From contig NC_060238.1 in the NCBI RefSeq assembly GCF_021155775.2, forward strand, positions 15,600,542 through 15,664,541: a DNA stretch of 64,000 bases. The letters run 5' to 3'. A program made the position numbers and the translations under genes. Of the stretch, positions 16,463 through 27,096 are shown in pieces. The notes below the pieces were generated by a model that made no database searches, was not told the DNA's origin, and saw nothing but the letters and a program-made list of their open reading frames with translations. Within the stretch, counting starts at the first letter, position 1. The number at the start of each line of letters is the position of its first letter. The DNA comes from Neodiprion pinetum (lineage: Eukaryota; Arthropoda; Insecta; Hymenoptera; Diprionidae).

Positions 16463-17430
16463 ATTAGACTGGGCCAAAAAAATTGACTATTTTTTTTTTT
16501 TTAAATATATTGAGAATATCATTTAGTATGGCAAGAAAAAAATTTCATGAAATTTTAAGCCCCTCATATCAACTTGAAGAGGTCTATCATCGCTATTTTC
16601 GATTTTTCGTAATAATTTGATGTTTTACATCAGAACTGTCGAAATATTGAAGTGAAAAAATTTATGTTCACTTATCCCTTTATAAAATTAAATTCCCTAC
16701 AAAAAAGGTCTGATTATAGATTTTTCTCAGACAAGCCGTTTCCGAGTAATTAGGCTTAATAAATTGATATAATATCTCGATTTGACTTTTTTAATTTGGA
16801 ATTTCGTGACTAACGAATCAATGAATGTATAAAAAAGATCATCATAGATTCTTGAAGAAAATTTAATGTTCTACAAAAAAGATCACTTAATATTTTTGCC
16901 TCAATTTGATTTTTCAAAAGTTATTCTCAATTGAATTTCAATTTTTTCTTCAATTTTAATTGAGAATAACTTTTGAAAAATTGAATTAAAGCAAAAAGAT
17001 TGAGAGATCTTTTTTGTAGAACATTAAAATTCCTTTAAGAATCCGTCATGAACTTTTTTATACATTCATTGATTCGTTAGTCACGAAATTTCAAATTAAA
17101 AAAGTCAAATCGAGAAATTATATCAATTTATTAGGCTTAATTACTCGGAAACGGCTTGTCTGACAAAAATCTATAATTAGACCTTCTTTGTAGAGAATTT
17201 AATTTCGTAAAGGGATAAGTGAACATAAATTTTTTCACTTCAATATTTCGACAGTTCTGACGTAAAACATCAAATTATTACTAAAAATCATAAATAGCGA
17301 TGATAGACCTCTTAAAGTTAATATTAAGGGCTTAAAATTTCGTGAAATTTTTTTTTTGCCATACTGAATGATATTCTCAATATATTTTTCGAAAAAAAAA
17401 AATTGTCAATTTTTTTGGCCCAGTCTAATA
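16463..17430. repeat. Large near-perfect palindrome (foldback element, about 970 bp)
   Basis: The left arm begins ATTAGACTGGGCCAAAAAAA and the right arm ends with its inverse, GGCCCAGTCTAATATA. The arms are about 470 bases each and meet near 16945 with a tiny loop. Arm pairing was followed at several points (for example GAACATAAATTTTTTCACTT with its inverse). It is flanked by TATA on both sides, which fits insertion at TA. It has no coding capacity. It is a foldback or palindromic MITE, and one arm-like end (ATTAGGCTGATTCAAAAAAA) recurs at 58625. Confidence 0.85.
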
Positions 17431-17527
17431 TATATGGGTGTGTAGTATAGCAATGGGGGTTCTACACGCAGATTCCTGTTACCGACACTTACCGACATTC
17501 TCCTCAGACTCAAACCCTTTTTCGCAA

Positions 17528-17535
17528 TGACGTCA
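17528..17535. promoter_or_regulatory. CRE/ATF palindrome in the B1 left TIR
   Basis: TGACGTCA, about 88 bases from the element end. It recurs in the right TIR at 30697-30704 and in the B2 TIR at 52752-52759. Confidence 0.55.
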
Positions 17536-17764
17536 CAGTCTGCCGTGCCGACTTGAGGTCAAAACCGTGCAACCTTACTAACAGTTGTATCGGTCGACGG
17601 TAAAAATCGCACTGCTTTACCAACAATTCTCATCGGTCAAAGGTCAAAATCGTGCCGTTTTACCGACAATCTTACCGACCGAAGGTCGAAGTCTTTATAT
17701 GGTGCTTGTCTGCCAACGGTAGATGGTGCAGCGGGGGCGAGAACTCTTTGACCGTCCCGCATGC

Positions 17765-17979
17765 TTTTCCCACTATAGGACTGCTGATGTGTAACATTAA
17801 TCACTCCTAATTCCTTTCCCACAGTGGGACAGCTGATGTGTAACATCAACCACCCCTACATTTTTTTCCCACGTTATCAACCGCGTGACATTCCAAAATT
17901 AATAGTTCCGAGAATCGTTTTTGATCCACTAGGATATCGCTGATGTATAACATCAACCTCCTTATATTCCTTTCCCACG
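17765..17979. promoter_or_regulatory. Array of Su(H)/RBP-J consensus sites in the TIR
   Basis: Inverse copies of (C/T)GTGGGAAA occur at 17815-17823, 17865-17873 and 17971-17979, with a one-base variant at about 17766-17774. Spacing is about 50, 50 and 106 bases. The consensus YGTGRGAAM is that of Su(H)/RBP-J. Matching arrays lie at 30340-30446 and 52415-52522. Each site sits in a repeated unit that also carries a TGATGT(G)TAACAT block. Confidence 0.5.
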
Positions 17980-18253
17980 TTATCAACCACGTGACATTCC
18001 AAAATTGATGGTTCTGAGAATTGTTTTTCACTAACTCGGATGTCGGTTTGATATCAACCACGTGACATTTTTTTAGCTTGTAACTGTCATGTGAACTCAA
18101 CGACGAATTTTGAACGGGTTCAGTCGAGACCAGAGTGCAAAGTCGACCGATAGACGCGGTATGTTCAGAGCCATGGATCTGCGGTGTTGGGTTACTATCG
18201 CTCTAAGAATGCTGGAAGGTGCGCGCGCATACACAAACATACGTACAGTGCCC

Positions 18254-18261
18254 TATAAAAA
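18254..18261 (+). promoter_or_regulatory. TATA box of B1 polB
   Basis: TATAAAAA lies about 70 bases before the polB ATG at 18329, directly inside the TIR. Confidence 0.55.
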
Positions 18262-18328
18262 GGACGCTTATCGCTGGAAACGATCATTAAGTCGCAACTT
18301 GTCAAGCAAACGTGAGGAAGAAGCTCAA

Positions 18329-21300
18329 GATGGAATCCGCGAAGTGTTTGAGATTCATTGATATTATGGAATCGGCGTACAAAATCTTGGACAAATCATC
18401 ATCAACAGTAGAGATTCAAAAATGGATAAAATTTAGAAGTGAAAATATTCGGCTTCTGAACAAAATTTTGCAGAAGGCTTTATCGATTGGAAAGAAGGTA
18501 AGAATTCTCACAACGATCTGACTCTTGAATGCGCTCGTGGAAAAATTCAAACGTCTTCAGAAAACGGGTGAAGGTACGCGGCAAGTAAGGAAAAGCGATC
18601 GAGTTCACTGAGAAGATTTGGAATCAGCTTTCGAGGGGAGAATTCGAACTGGGTCCATCGTCAATTTGAAGCATAAAGATGTGGAGAGATTTCTAGAAGA
18701 CGCAAACATACTATCTGTGACAAGACTAAAAAGCGCTCTGAAGAAAGACAGGAGCTTGAAAGCCAACGTTATCCTGGCTTGTAAATTTGAAGTTAGATAA
18801 GATGATCACATGGTGAAAGCGATCAAATTTGTTAATACGAGAAATGAAATCATCCTCCGGACAACAGATATCAACGAATGGTTCATCGAAAATGCGACGG
18901 AGCGTTTGTTAAAAAAGGTGGAAGATTTCCAGGAGAAGGATTCAGGCTGGTCGCTGACCGAAATAATCAATTTGACTGTGAATATCAACAAGTACGTGCC
19001 ACTGCGAGGCGGTGTCTTCACATACACCCCGTTACCTACGCATATCAGTGATAAGAAGGCTGTAGTAAACATCAGAAACAACGACTCTTACTGCTTTCTT
19101 TGGTCGGTCACCGCAGCTCTGTTCCCAGCCGACAACAACCATCCTAACGCGACCAGCTCGTACCTACATTTCAGCTCAGTGCTACGGTATGATGGTATAA
19201 CGTTTCCTATGTCTCTAGACAAAAACACCATTTCAAAATTTGAGAAGCTTAACGGTCTTTCAATTAACATTTGCGGTATAGATAGTGCGGTGAAGCGCAG
19301 TGAAATCTTACCGATTCACCTGAGTCAGAATGAGTCTGATAAACCTGTGATTCATCTTTTGGCGATAGAAACTGAAACCACTGACGATGACGATGATAGT
19401 ATGGAAAATATTAAAAAAAATAGAATCTTTCATTTTGCATGGATTCGAAATTTATCGCGGTTGACAAGTTCTCAAATTTCCAAGCATAAACGTCAAACTT
19501 GGTTGTGCGATAGGTGTCTGTCTCATTTTAATTTCGAAAGATGTTTGTTGAAGCACCGAGCTAATTGCATGAATTTAAACGAAACCAAAGTCATTCTACC
19601 TACAGATGAGGAAAAAATACTGAAATTCAAAAATTTCAAGCACAAAGAAACCGTTCCATTCTGCATTTACGCGGATCTCGAATGTTTACTGCAACCCACA
19701 CATGAAAGTTTTGGGGAAAATAGAATACTTTATCAGAAGCATCTTCCGTATAGTATAGCTTACTATCAGCATTGCGCGTTTGACGATTCGCTTTCAAAAT
19801 TCAAAATTAATCGTGGAGAGACTTGCGTTCAATGGTTTGTGAACGAGTTAGCGGAATTGGCACATTCGTTGGAAGTTTATTTCAAAACTGTTGTACCGAT
19901 GGAACCACTAAATTTCAATCAAATCAACGAATTTCACTCAACAACAGTGTGTCACATTTGTGAAAAACCGTTTACACTCGCAGACGTGAAACATCGTGAT
20001 CACTGCCATTTCACGGGAAAGTACCGTGGTGCTGCTCACCGAGGTTGCAATCTAAATTACCAAAATTCGCACATTATCCCAGTGATATTCCACAATCTGT
20101 CGGGTTACGATTCACATTTCCTGATCAAAGCACTGGCCACATCGTTCGAGGGCACAACTGAGCTTCTACCCGTGAACAAAGAAAAGTACATTTCATTTAC
20201 AAAATACGTCGAGGGGACAGATATAAAGTTTAGATTCGTAGATTCGTACCGCTTTATGCCCAGTAGTCTTGAGAAATTAGCAACGTATCTCGGTGATGAT
20301 CAGAAATCAATCACACGAAAATTTTATCATAGCTCAGATAAATTTCAGTTATTGACCAGAAAAGGAGTGTTCCCGTACGAATACATAGACAGTTGGGAGA
20401 AGCTCGAGGACACACGGTTACCATCCGAACAACAATTTTACTCAAAATTAAATGATCGGGATATATCAGACGACGACTATGCACATGCATGTGAAGTTTG
20501 GCAAACTTTTAACGTTCAAAATTTAGGAGAGTATTCGGACTTGTATTTACAGACGGACGTGTTTTTACTGGCCGACGTTTTTCAAAACTTTCGACGGAGC
20601 TGTTGGACGACGTACAAACTGGCCCCTCTACATTACTACACAGCGCCCGGTCTGTCGTTTGATGCAATGTTATAATGTACAGGCATCGAACTCGAGCTTC
20701 TCACCGACATAGACATGGTTATGTTTATCGAAAAGGGTATTCGTGGTGGTGTGTCACAGTGTTCGAACAGATACGCAAAGGCCAACAATAGATATATGGG
20801 AGAGGAATTCGATCCTGAGATCGAAGAATCTTATCTCATGTACTTTGACGTTAATAATTTGTACGGTGCTGCTATGAGCTTTGCTCTGCCATACAGTTCC
20901 TTCGAATGGTTATCAGACTTCGGTCAATGCGACGTTCTTACCATCTCGGACGACGCGGAGTTTGATTACATACTGGAGGTGGATTTGGAATATCCTGAGG
21001 AACTGCATGAAATTCATAAGGATTTACCACTGTGTCCGGAGCACTACATACCTCCGATCTCGAATAGTAAGCAACCGAAATTGACGCCCACGCTATTTTC
21101 CAAGAAAAACCACGTTGTTCACTACCGCGTTTTGAAACAATGCTTACAATTAGGCTTGAAATTACTCAAAATTCATAGAGTTCTCAAATTCAGACAAACC
21201 TGGTGGCTCAAAAATTATATAAATTTAAATACCGATTTGCGGAAAAAATCTCACAACGAATTTGAGAAAAACTTTCACAAACTGATGAACAACGCAGTTT

Positions 21301-22073
21301 TTGGTAAAACTATGGAAAACGTGCGAAAGTATAGAGATGTCAGGCTGATCACGAAATGGGATGGAAGATGCGGTGCTAGAGCTACCATAGCCAAACCCAA
21401 TTTTCACAGCTGCACCGTTTTCGACAAAGATATAATTATCGTTGAAATGAGTAAGACGGAAGTCAAGTTGACTTAACCATTGTACGCAGGTTTCTCCATC
21501 ATGGATCTGGCTAAAACATATATCTACGATTTTCATAACAATTACATTAAGCAGAAATTCGGCAACCTAGCAAAATTAATGTACACGGATACCGACAGTT
21601 TGATTTACAATTTTACCGTCCCCGACATATACGAACACATTAAGGAGGACTTGCACAAATTCGACACGTCTGATTATCCTCTTGACAACGTTTATGGAAT
21701 GCCTCTAGCGAACAAAAAAGTTCTCGGCTTAATGAGAGACGAGAACAACGGGAAAATCATGCTCGAATTTGTAGGGTTACGAGCTAAATTGTACGCATTC
21801 CGCGTCTTGGGAGATGACAAAGACAATAAACGTGCCAAAGGTGTTAGAGGATCAGCGTTAACAAAAATAACCTTTATCGATTATTTGGACTGTGCGTTGA
21901 ACCGTGAAAATTTGTCTACAAATCAGCATTTGATCATGAGTCGAAAGCACGAGGTATACACCGTAGAACAGCAGAAAGTAGCACTAAGCTGGAATGACGA
22001 CAAGCGGATCGTGTTTCAAAATACAACCGACACGCTTCCGTGGGGCTACAAGCCTAAGCTTTGTAATTTATAA
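18329..22073 (+). pseudogene. polB: B1 DNA polymerase B, one frameshift and three stops
   Basis: It starts at the ATG at 18329 (MESAKCLRF). The N-terminal part changes frame before 18618, and then one frame runs to 22073 with in-frame stops at 18798-18800, 20673-20675 and 21474-21476. Motifs visible are the exonuclease I block CIYADLECLL, zinc motif CHICEKPF with DHCHFTGKYRGAAH, exonuclease II HNLSGYDSHF, motif A YFDVNNLYGAAM, motif B NNAVFGKTMENVR and motif C MYTDTDSLIY. All key residues are still readable, so decay is recent or slow. It differs from the A1 polymerase along its whole length. Confidence 0.85.
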
Positions 22074-22169
22074 CTGTACTATGTCTGTCGATTGTCTGAA
22101 AAAAGACGCATACTTGTTGTGTGTCGGATATAAAATAAAGAGGGACATACGTTTTTACAAAAAATTCAT

Positions 22170-23087
22170 TTATTCGTTTATCCAACTGTTGTGTGTATTG
22201 TCAAAACCTAACCATTTAACGTATATTTTTCTTCCGCGCTTCTTGAGCACCTTCTCCACCAGATAGATATCCGGATGTTTAACCTTGAGGAGCTCTTGTT
22301 CGTAGAAACCACCAGCGATGGGTTGATCTCGGTAGTCTTTGAGCTTGTACGTCACAGGATGAGTATTTTCCACTCGACTTATCGTGAATATTTCAGTCGT
22401 CCAATTGGGAGTGTAACCTTTCTCGAAGACATTTTTGAATTTGCTGATTCGAACTTTGTCGCCGGATTTGAACTTTGCCGATACGGTAGGTATCGCTCGA
22501 AGCCCTCCGTACGCCTGACGTAACAACAGCCTCTCGTTTGCAACGGTGACATCCGACGGTTTCATTCTTATGGTTCGGTGTTTGACGATGTTGTAAGCCG
22601 AAACCAAATCGGATAAGATATCGAGCCACTTGTAGCTTCCTTGCATGCTGAACCGTGTCCACATTTTACCTTTCAGCGTGCGATTGAAACGTTCACAGAT
22701 CGAAGCCTTCAAATTACTGTACGTGGAGTAAAGTTTGATTCCGTAGCGTGTCATAAGCGATTCGAAATTCGAGTTGTGAAATTCCGTTCCTCTGTCAACG
22801 TGTAAATTTTTCGGTACCCGTCCTTGGACAAGCACAGATTCCATTGCCTCCGTAACATCATCTCCAGACTTGCTCTTTATCGGTACAGCCCACGCATACT
22901 TTGAAAAGACATCAATGACTGTGAGCATGTACTTGTAGCCTTTGTTTTGTCCAGCGTACGACGTCATATCAACAAGATCCGTCTGCCAGGTCTCGTCGAT
23001 GCCGCGCACGTCTACACGTCGACGCGGGTAATTCCGGCGTGCAGGCTTATGCAGTTCCGTCACCAGTGCTTGCTTTTCCTCGTTCAT
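22170..23087 (-). CDS. B1 integrase with chromodomain (305 aa), intact
   Basis: Same layout as in A1: WQTDLVDMT, LHVDRGTEF and SICERFNRT supply the D, D, E triad. A DKVRISKFKNVFEKGY SH3-like block and a C-terminal YLVEKVLKKRGRKIYVKWLG chromodomain-like tail follow. It starts at the ATG at 23087 (MNEEKQALV) and overlaps the end of the upstream fibre-like gene by 41 bases. It converges with polB, leaving about 95 bases between stops. The open frame is complete, which is notable because polB, ATPase and protease in this element are broken. Confidence 0.9.
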   Translation of the reverse strand: MNEEKQALVTELHKPARRNYPRRRVDVRGIDETWQTDLVDMTSYAGQNKGYKYMLTVIDVFSKYAWAVPIKSKSGDDVTEAMESVLVQGRVPKNLHVDRGTEFHNSNFESLMTRYGIKLYSTYSNLKASICERFNRTLKGKMWTRFSMQGSYKWLDILSDLVSAYNIVKHRTIRMKPSDVTVANERLLLRQAYGGLRAIPTVSAKFKSGDKVRISKFKNVFEKGYTPNWTTEIFTISRVENTHPVTYKLKDYRDQPIAGGFYEQELLKVKHPDIYLVEKVLKKRGRKIYVKWLGFDNTHNSWINE

Positions 23088-23448
23088 ATTCCAACGCTAT
23101 TAGTCTGGTGTCCAATTTGGAAATGATTTCCGCGTTTCGAATCGACAAGTCTCTGCCTATTTCAAAGTCTGTGTAGAAGGTATCCAAGGCTTTCTCCGTG
23201 GTGATCTCCAAAGCTTTGATCATTTGATCGAGGTTGTCGATTTGTTTTCGCAGCACGTTGAATTTTCGTCTCAAGGTTTTTGAAGTTACAGCATTGTTCG
23301 GCTCTGCGGGATCTGCGACGTTGCACAGTCTCTTGTTCCGTATATCGTAATGCCCGTCCGCTGTTATTTGAAACCCGACACCCGAAAGACCGCGAGTGCT
23401 CGCGGTCGTGTTTTTCTTCAGCTGACGTCCAAACACGTCGACGCTCAT
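23047..23448 (-). CDS. B1 fibre-like protein with collar motif (133 aa)
   Basis: Homologue of 5533-5955. It starts MSVDVFGRQ, then GLSGVGFQITADGHYD, then the collar NKRLCNVADPAEPNNAVTSK and a coiled-coil tail (LRKQIDNLDQMIKALEITTE). The heptad-like tail fits a trimeric stalk. Its frame is intact and overlaps the integrase start. The knob expected of a large adenovirus fibre is absent, so it would be a short spike. The role is inferred. Confidence 0.55.
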   Translation of the reverse strand: MSVDVFGRQLKKNTTASTRGLSGVGFQITADGHYDIRNKRLCNVADPAEPNNAVTSKTLRRKFNVLRKQIDNLDQMIKALEITTEKALDTFYTDFEIGRDLSIRNAEIISKLDTRLIALEYERGKASTGDGTA

Positions 23449-23481
23449 CTCGGTAATGAATGCAAAAATGACGGGAGCTGC

Positions 23482-24372
23482 TTAATAAATGATTCCTGCT
23501 TCGCGTAGCTCTTCGATAATGGAGATTATTTCGTTATTGTGACTCGGATTTCCCGCTGCCTGAGATGCCAGGAGTAAACGAAGACGCTCTACCAACTCGT
23601 TTGGATCATCCCAGAAGACGTATTTCGTTTCAACACCTTGTCGAGTGATCATAGCTTGCGGAAGTAGACCTTTACCCTTTCGGCGAGGTGATGGAGAATA
23701 ATCCATTAATTCGGCAATAACATTTCTAAATTTGTAACTGTTATCGTTTCGAACAGCCCTGTCGGATGAGTAATACTTCATATGCGCGTTCGTTGCGAGG
23801 ATTATGTTTTTAAAATTTTCCCGATCTCCGGCGCTCACAGAAGAACCGTCGGGCTTCTTTTTGAACAAAAGTACCAGCAAACCCTTCGTTTTCGGGTAAC
23901 GTGTGTCGCCAATACGAACGTAGTCACTCTCGTAAGATATCAACGAATCACCAATCATCAGTCCGTTTGAGAGGTTGCGTACACCGTACACGTTGTCCAA
24001 TTCGCCTCTTGTCTTCGCATCTCTCATCAGTGCAAAATACTCGTCCTCGACCGGTGTTTTTACGACTGTTTCATCCCCCGCCGAAGCAAAGGAATCGTCC
24101 ATTTCCGAGACAGTTTCATTTTTCGTTTCATTTTTCATCTCCTTTATTTCTTCTTTAATTTCTTCCACCTCTTGTTTGACAGGTTTGGTATCTTTTGTAA
24201 CATTTACCAGTTCTTGCAACGGAGTCACTACTGGTTTGAAAACGTCACTCAATTTCTGAGTCGTAGATTCCCTGCCCGACTTGAGCAATCTGTGTTTTCG
24301 ACGGATCGCAGCACTTGCTTGAGCGATCTGATGTAGGACATCTTTTTGCTTGGAAATCTCAGAGCTCCGCAT
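23482..24372 (-). CDS. B1 conserved orphan (296 aa), intact
   Basis: Homologue of 4527-5486. It shares the N-terminal SEISKQKDVLHQIAQASAAI helix, the YGVRNLSNGLMIGD block, LLVLLFKKKPDGSSV, and the C-terminal VFWDDPNELVERLRLLLASQ with SIIEELREAGIIY at the end. The middle is a Glu/Lys run instead of the Asp run in A1. It lies between fibre-like and ATPase. Function is unknown. Strong end conservation with a variable middle suggests a linker between two structured ends. Confidence 0.75.
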   Translation of the reverse strand: MRSSEISKQKDVLHQIAQASAAIRRKHRLLKSGRESTTQKLSDVFKPVVTPLQELVNVTKDTKPVKQEVEEIKEEIKEMKNETKNETVSEMDDSFASAGDETVVKTPVEDEYFALMRDAKTRGELDNVYGVRNLSNGLMIGDSLISYESDYVRIGDTRYPKTKGLLVLLFKKKPDGSSVSAGDRENFKNIILATNAHMKYYSSDRAVRNDNSYKFRNVIAELMDYSPSPRRKGKGLLPQAMITRQGVETKYVFWDDPNELVERLRLLLASQAAGNPSHNNEIISIIEELREAGIIY

Positions 24373-24428
24373 GTTGACGCAACTGAGTCTGCAACGCTAC
24401 TGCGTCTCTCGCTCGAAAACGGTAAATT

Positions 24429-25142
24429 TCATTCCTTTTCCAGGCTAACAATAGAATCGAATCCCCTCCTGTATCGTCCTTCGTTGAGCTCACTGTCTTT
24501 GTCGATCACCAGAAACCCGTACTTCTCACCGTTTCAGCATGCAGAGCACACACTTTTAAACTCTGTGTAAGACATATCGGTGTTCACATGGTCGTTGTAT
24601 ACGTGTCTCAGGTTCATATCGTCTTGTTTGAATAACACGAGTAAGTTTACGTTGTCGCGCACGAGATGTTTGGGAATACGCGCGTACGTCTGACAGAGAT
24701 AGAAACAGTCAACGTCGTGATGTCTACCCATGCAAAAGTAGGCTCTAATATTGTCCTGCTTCTCGCACGCTACATCGTCAAATATGATTATTGAGTCGGG
24801 CCGTGCTTTTTCCGGTGAAATCACTTGCTCACGCTCGGTAAACGCAAAATACTCCGTATTCTCAATATGGTCCAGCAATTGTTTCAACAATTGGTATTTA
24901 GGTTGGTTGAGAGATTTCGCGTAGATGTAGATATTTTCAAATCTGAGTCCGTTGGGATGGGTTATAAGTGTGAGCAACGCATTAGTTTTACCACAATTCG
25001 AGGGTCCACAGAATATCGCACGTACACTGTTCGGGAGTAATTCACCGTGCCGTTTGTGCTTTTCGACATTTTGCTCCGAAAGTTTGTCAAAATTCATCAC
25101 GGGAAGCTTGGTAGGTTGTTTCTCAAACCGCATCTCGGACAT
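24429..25142 (-). pseudogene. B1 packaging ATPase with one internal stop
   Basis: Walker A GPSNCGKT and Walker B IIIFDD are present. It starts at the ATG at 25142 (MSEMRFEKQPTKLP). An in-frame TGA at 24534-24536 ends the open frame after CSAC, about 35 codons before the natural end at 24429. The missing tail is still readable in frame (VIDKDSELNEGRYRRG). It diverges from PLA2. Confidence 0.85.
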
Positions 25143-25156
25143 GACTGATCGGATTT

Positions 25157-25164
25157 GCTATAAA
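25157..25164. promoter_or_regulatory. Shared TATA region between B1 ATPase and PLA2
   Basis: GCTATAAATACCCC: TATAAATA can be read on both strands and lies in the 60-base gap between the divergent ATPase and PLA2 genes. The B2 copy has the same box. Confidence 0.5.
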
Positions 25165-25265
25165 TACCCCGTTTTGAAGCACTTTTTTTCAGTCAACGCA
25201 CGAACATAATCGCGTACAGAGGTAAACGAAGCGGCAGCAGGCGGCAACATCGTGGCAAGGGTCTG

Positions 25266-25997
25266 GTGAATAGAATCATCAACAAACTTCCGATCGAGTT
25301 GCATGTTCCCGGTTACCAATACTGCGGTCCCGGTACGAAGTTGACGAAAAGACTCGCGAGAGGCGATTCCGGTATCAACCCTCTCGATGGAGCGTGTAAG
25401 GAACACGATATAGCGTATCCGAAAAATCATGAGAACCTTGAGGTTAGAAACGAGGCTGATAGGGTGTTGGCTGAGAAAGCTTGGAAACGGGTTCTCGCAA
25501 AGGACGCAAATTCGGGTGAGAAAGCAGCCGCTTGGGCAGTAGCTAATACAATAAAAGTAAAATCAAAACTCGGAATGGGAATGCGAAAGTCAAAAAATGT
25601 GACCTTGAGAAAAATTGTAAATGCTGCAAAACGTTCTATGGTTCCAAGCAACGATGCAAAAGTAGCTATTGAATCTGCGCTGAAGGAAGCTGAGAACGCC
25701 GTTAAAAAAGCGGGTGGTAAATGTAAAGTGCGAACACCTCGCGTCCTACCAGTACCTTCCAAAGTCGGTGGTTTTCTACCGTTTCTGATTCCTATTTTTG
25801 CCGGTCTCAGCGCTACGGGTGCGTTAGCCGGTGGTGCGGCAGGTATAGCAAAAGCTGTGAATGATGCGAGCGCGGCTAAACGAGAATTGGAGGAAAGCAA
25901 ACGACACAACAAAACTATGGAAGCTATCGCGTTGGGCAAAGGGCTTCACATGAAACCGTACAAAACAGGTCTTGGTCTCCATCTTTCAAAAAACTAG
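25266..25997 (+). CDS. B1 PLA2-domain minor virion protein (243 aa open frame)
   Basis: Calcium loop YCGPGT and catalytic CKEHDIAY, then a lysine-rich part, then the hydrophobic GGFLPFLIPIFAGLSATGAL segment, then the C-terminal GLHMKPYKTGLGLHLSKN tail. The conserved leader starts at about 25208 with ATA where B2 has ATG, so the original start appears lost and the listed frame opens at a GTG. The whole domain order matches A1. LAGG followed by A is kept. Confidence 0.75.
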   Translation: MNRIINKLPIELHVPGYQYCGPGTKLTKRLARGDSGINPLDGACKEHDIAYPKNHENLEVRNEADRVLAEKAWKRVLAKDANSGEKAAAWAVANTIKVKSKLGMGMRKSKNVTLRKIVNAAKRSMVPSNDAKVAIESALKEAENAVKKAGGKCKVRTPRVLPVPSKVGGFLPFLIPIFAGLSATGALAGGAAGIAKAVNDASAAKRELEESKRHNKTMEAIALGKGLHMKPYKTGLGLHLSKN

Positions 25998-26005
25998 ATG
26001 CGACG

Positions 26006-26376
26006 CTACCACGTCGAGCGTTGACTGATTGGGACTTGTTGAAATATGCAAAAATCTTGAGGGTTCCGCATTTCCGCGGTGTTTTCATGCGAAACGAAAT
26101 GCCCGAAAACGGTCCACGAAAAAACGAGTCAGCTATAATCAACCTTGACGACAAAGACGGTCCGGGAACACACTGGGTTGCGTACAAGAAACGCGACAAA
26201 ATGTCGATTACTTTGACAGTTTCGGCAACCTTCAACCACCCTCGGACCTCATAAAATACCTCGGCGTTGGTAGCGTCAAATACAATCATGAGAGGTACCA
26301 GGATTATGATACATTTGAATGCGGACACTTGTGTCAGAAATTTTTAAGTGGTGAGCTATATAAACATGGTGCGTGA
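26006..26376 (+). pseudogene. B1 adenain-like protease with a frameshift
   Basis: The N-terminal part is open to 26254 with HFRGVFMRNE and INLDDKDGPGTHWVAYKK (catalytic His then Trp). A one-base indel near 26200 moves the rest, including the YFDSFG-type block and the CGHLC block with the catalytic cysteine, into another frame ending at 26376. No ATG is seen at the equivalent of the B2 start; ACG stands there. The end overlaps the TATA box of penton. Confidence 0.75.
26357..26364 (+). promoter_or_regulatory. TATA box of B1 penton inside the protease 3' end
   Basis: TATATAAA lies about 43 bases before the penton ATG at 26407 and inside the protease tail. The B2 equivalent reads TATATAAT. Confidence 0.5.
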
Positions 26377-26406
26377 TTCGTCAAAGTCAGTCTACCACTC
26401 GCAGTC

Positions 26407-27093
26407 ATGGATGATTCGTTAACGTTAACGATTTTGGGAACCTCTTCGATACTCGAGGCACAATATTTCCCACCGATCGAACTTGCTCGTCATAAAAGTT
26501 ATGCTCTTGGCTTGGTAGAGCTGTTAACCTTTAATTCGATTCCCAACGTTGATGTCGGTCACAATAAAATTTATGTAGCTGACAAAGTGATCACCATACC
26601 TACCGGCAGCTACGAGATCGAGGACATAGAAAAGTATCTTCAAAACGTGCTAAGAAATACAGACATTAGGCTCGCCATCAAACCCAACAATAATACATTA
26701 CGCAGCGAAATCACATGCAACCACACGATTAACTTTGAGCCGAATGATTCCATTGCTCAACTTTTGGGATTTACACCACGTGTATTGGTGGTTGATAAAA
26801 CTCACGAATCAGACGTGCCTGTAACGATACTCAAGGTCAACGCGTAGCGAGTCGAGTGTAGCATTACAACGGGCGCCTACGTCAATGAACACAAAGTACA
26901 CACTATTCACGAGTTTTTGCCGACCGTCCCACCAGGATATAAGATCGTGGAAGTACCGTCGCACGTCATTTACGTTCCGATCACCGTCAAGACCATAGAT
27001 CACGTTCAGCTCCGGTAAGTGGATCAAGACGGAGACCTGGTTAATTTTCGTGGAAAAGTTATTACTGTGAGACTACACATCAAATCGCAATAA
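26407..27093 (+). pseudogene. B1 penton-like protein with two stops
   Basis: It starts MDDSLTLTILGTSS and is open to an in-frame TAG at 26845-26847. The frame continues with SITTGAYVNEHKVHTIHEF and meets a second stop near 27016-27018, before ending at 27093. Full length would equal the intact 228-residue B2 copy. Both lesions are single-codon stops without indels. Confidence 0.85.
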
Positions 27094-27096
27094 ACA

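Larger units (their letters stand above)
17441..18245. repeat. Left terminal inverted repeat of B1
   Basis: Inverse of 30206-30802 and of the B2 right end 52140-52846. It contains the terminal AGTATAGC...GGTTCTACACGCAG, repeats of ACCGACAATCTTACCGACC type, three or four 50-bp units with TTTCCCAC(G/A), repeated CACGTGACATTCCAAAATT blocks and an inner 130-bp module ending in GCGCGCGCATAC. Confidence 0.85.

Noticed and set aside
18110..18361. 83-aa ORF at the inner edge of the B1 left TIR
   Set aside because: It covers the 130-bp module and the polB leader, and is not open in the other module copies.
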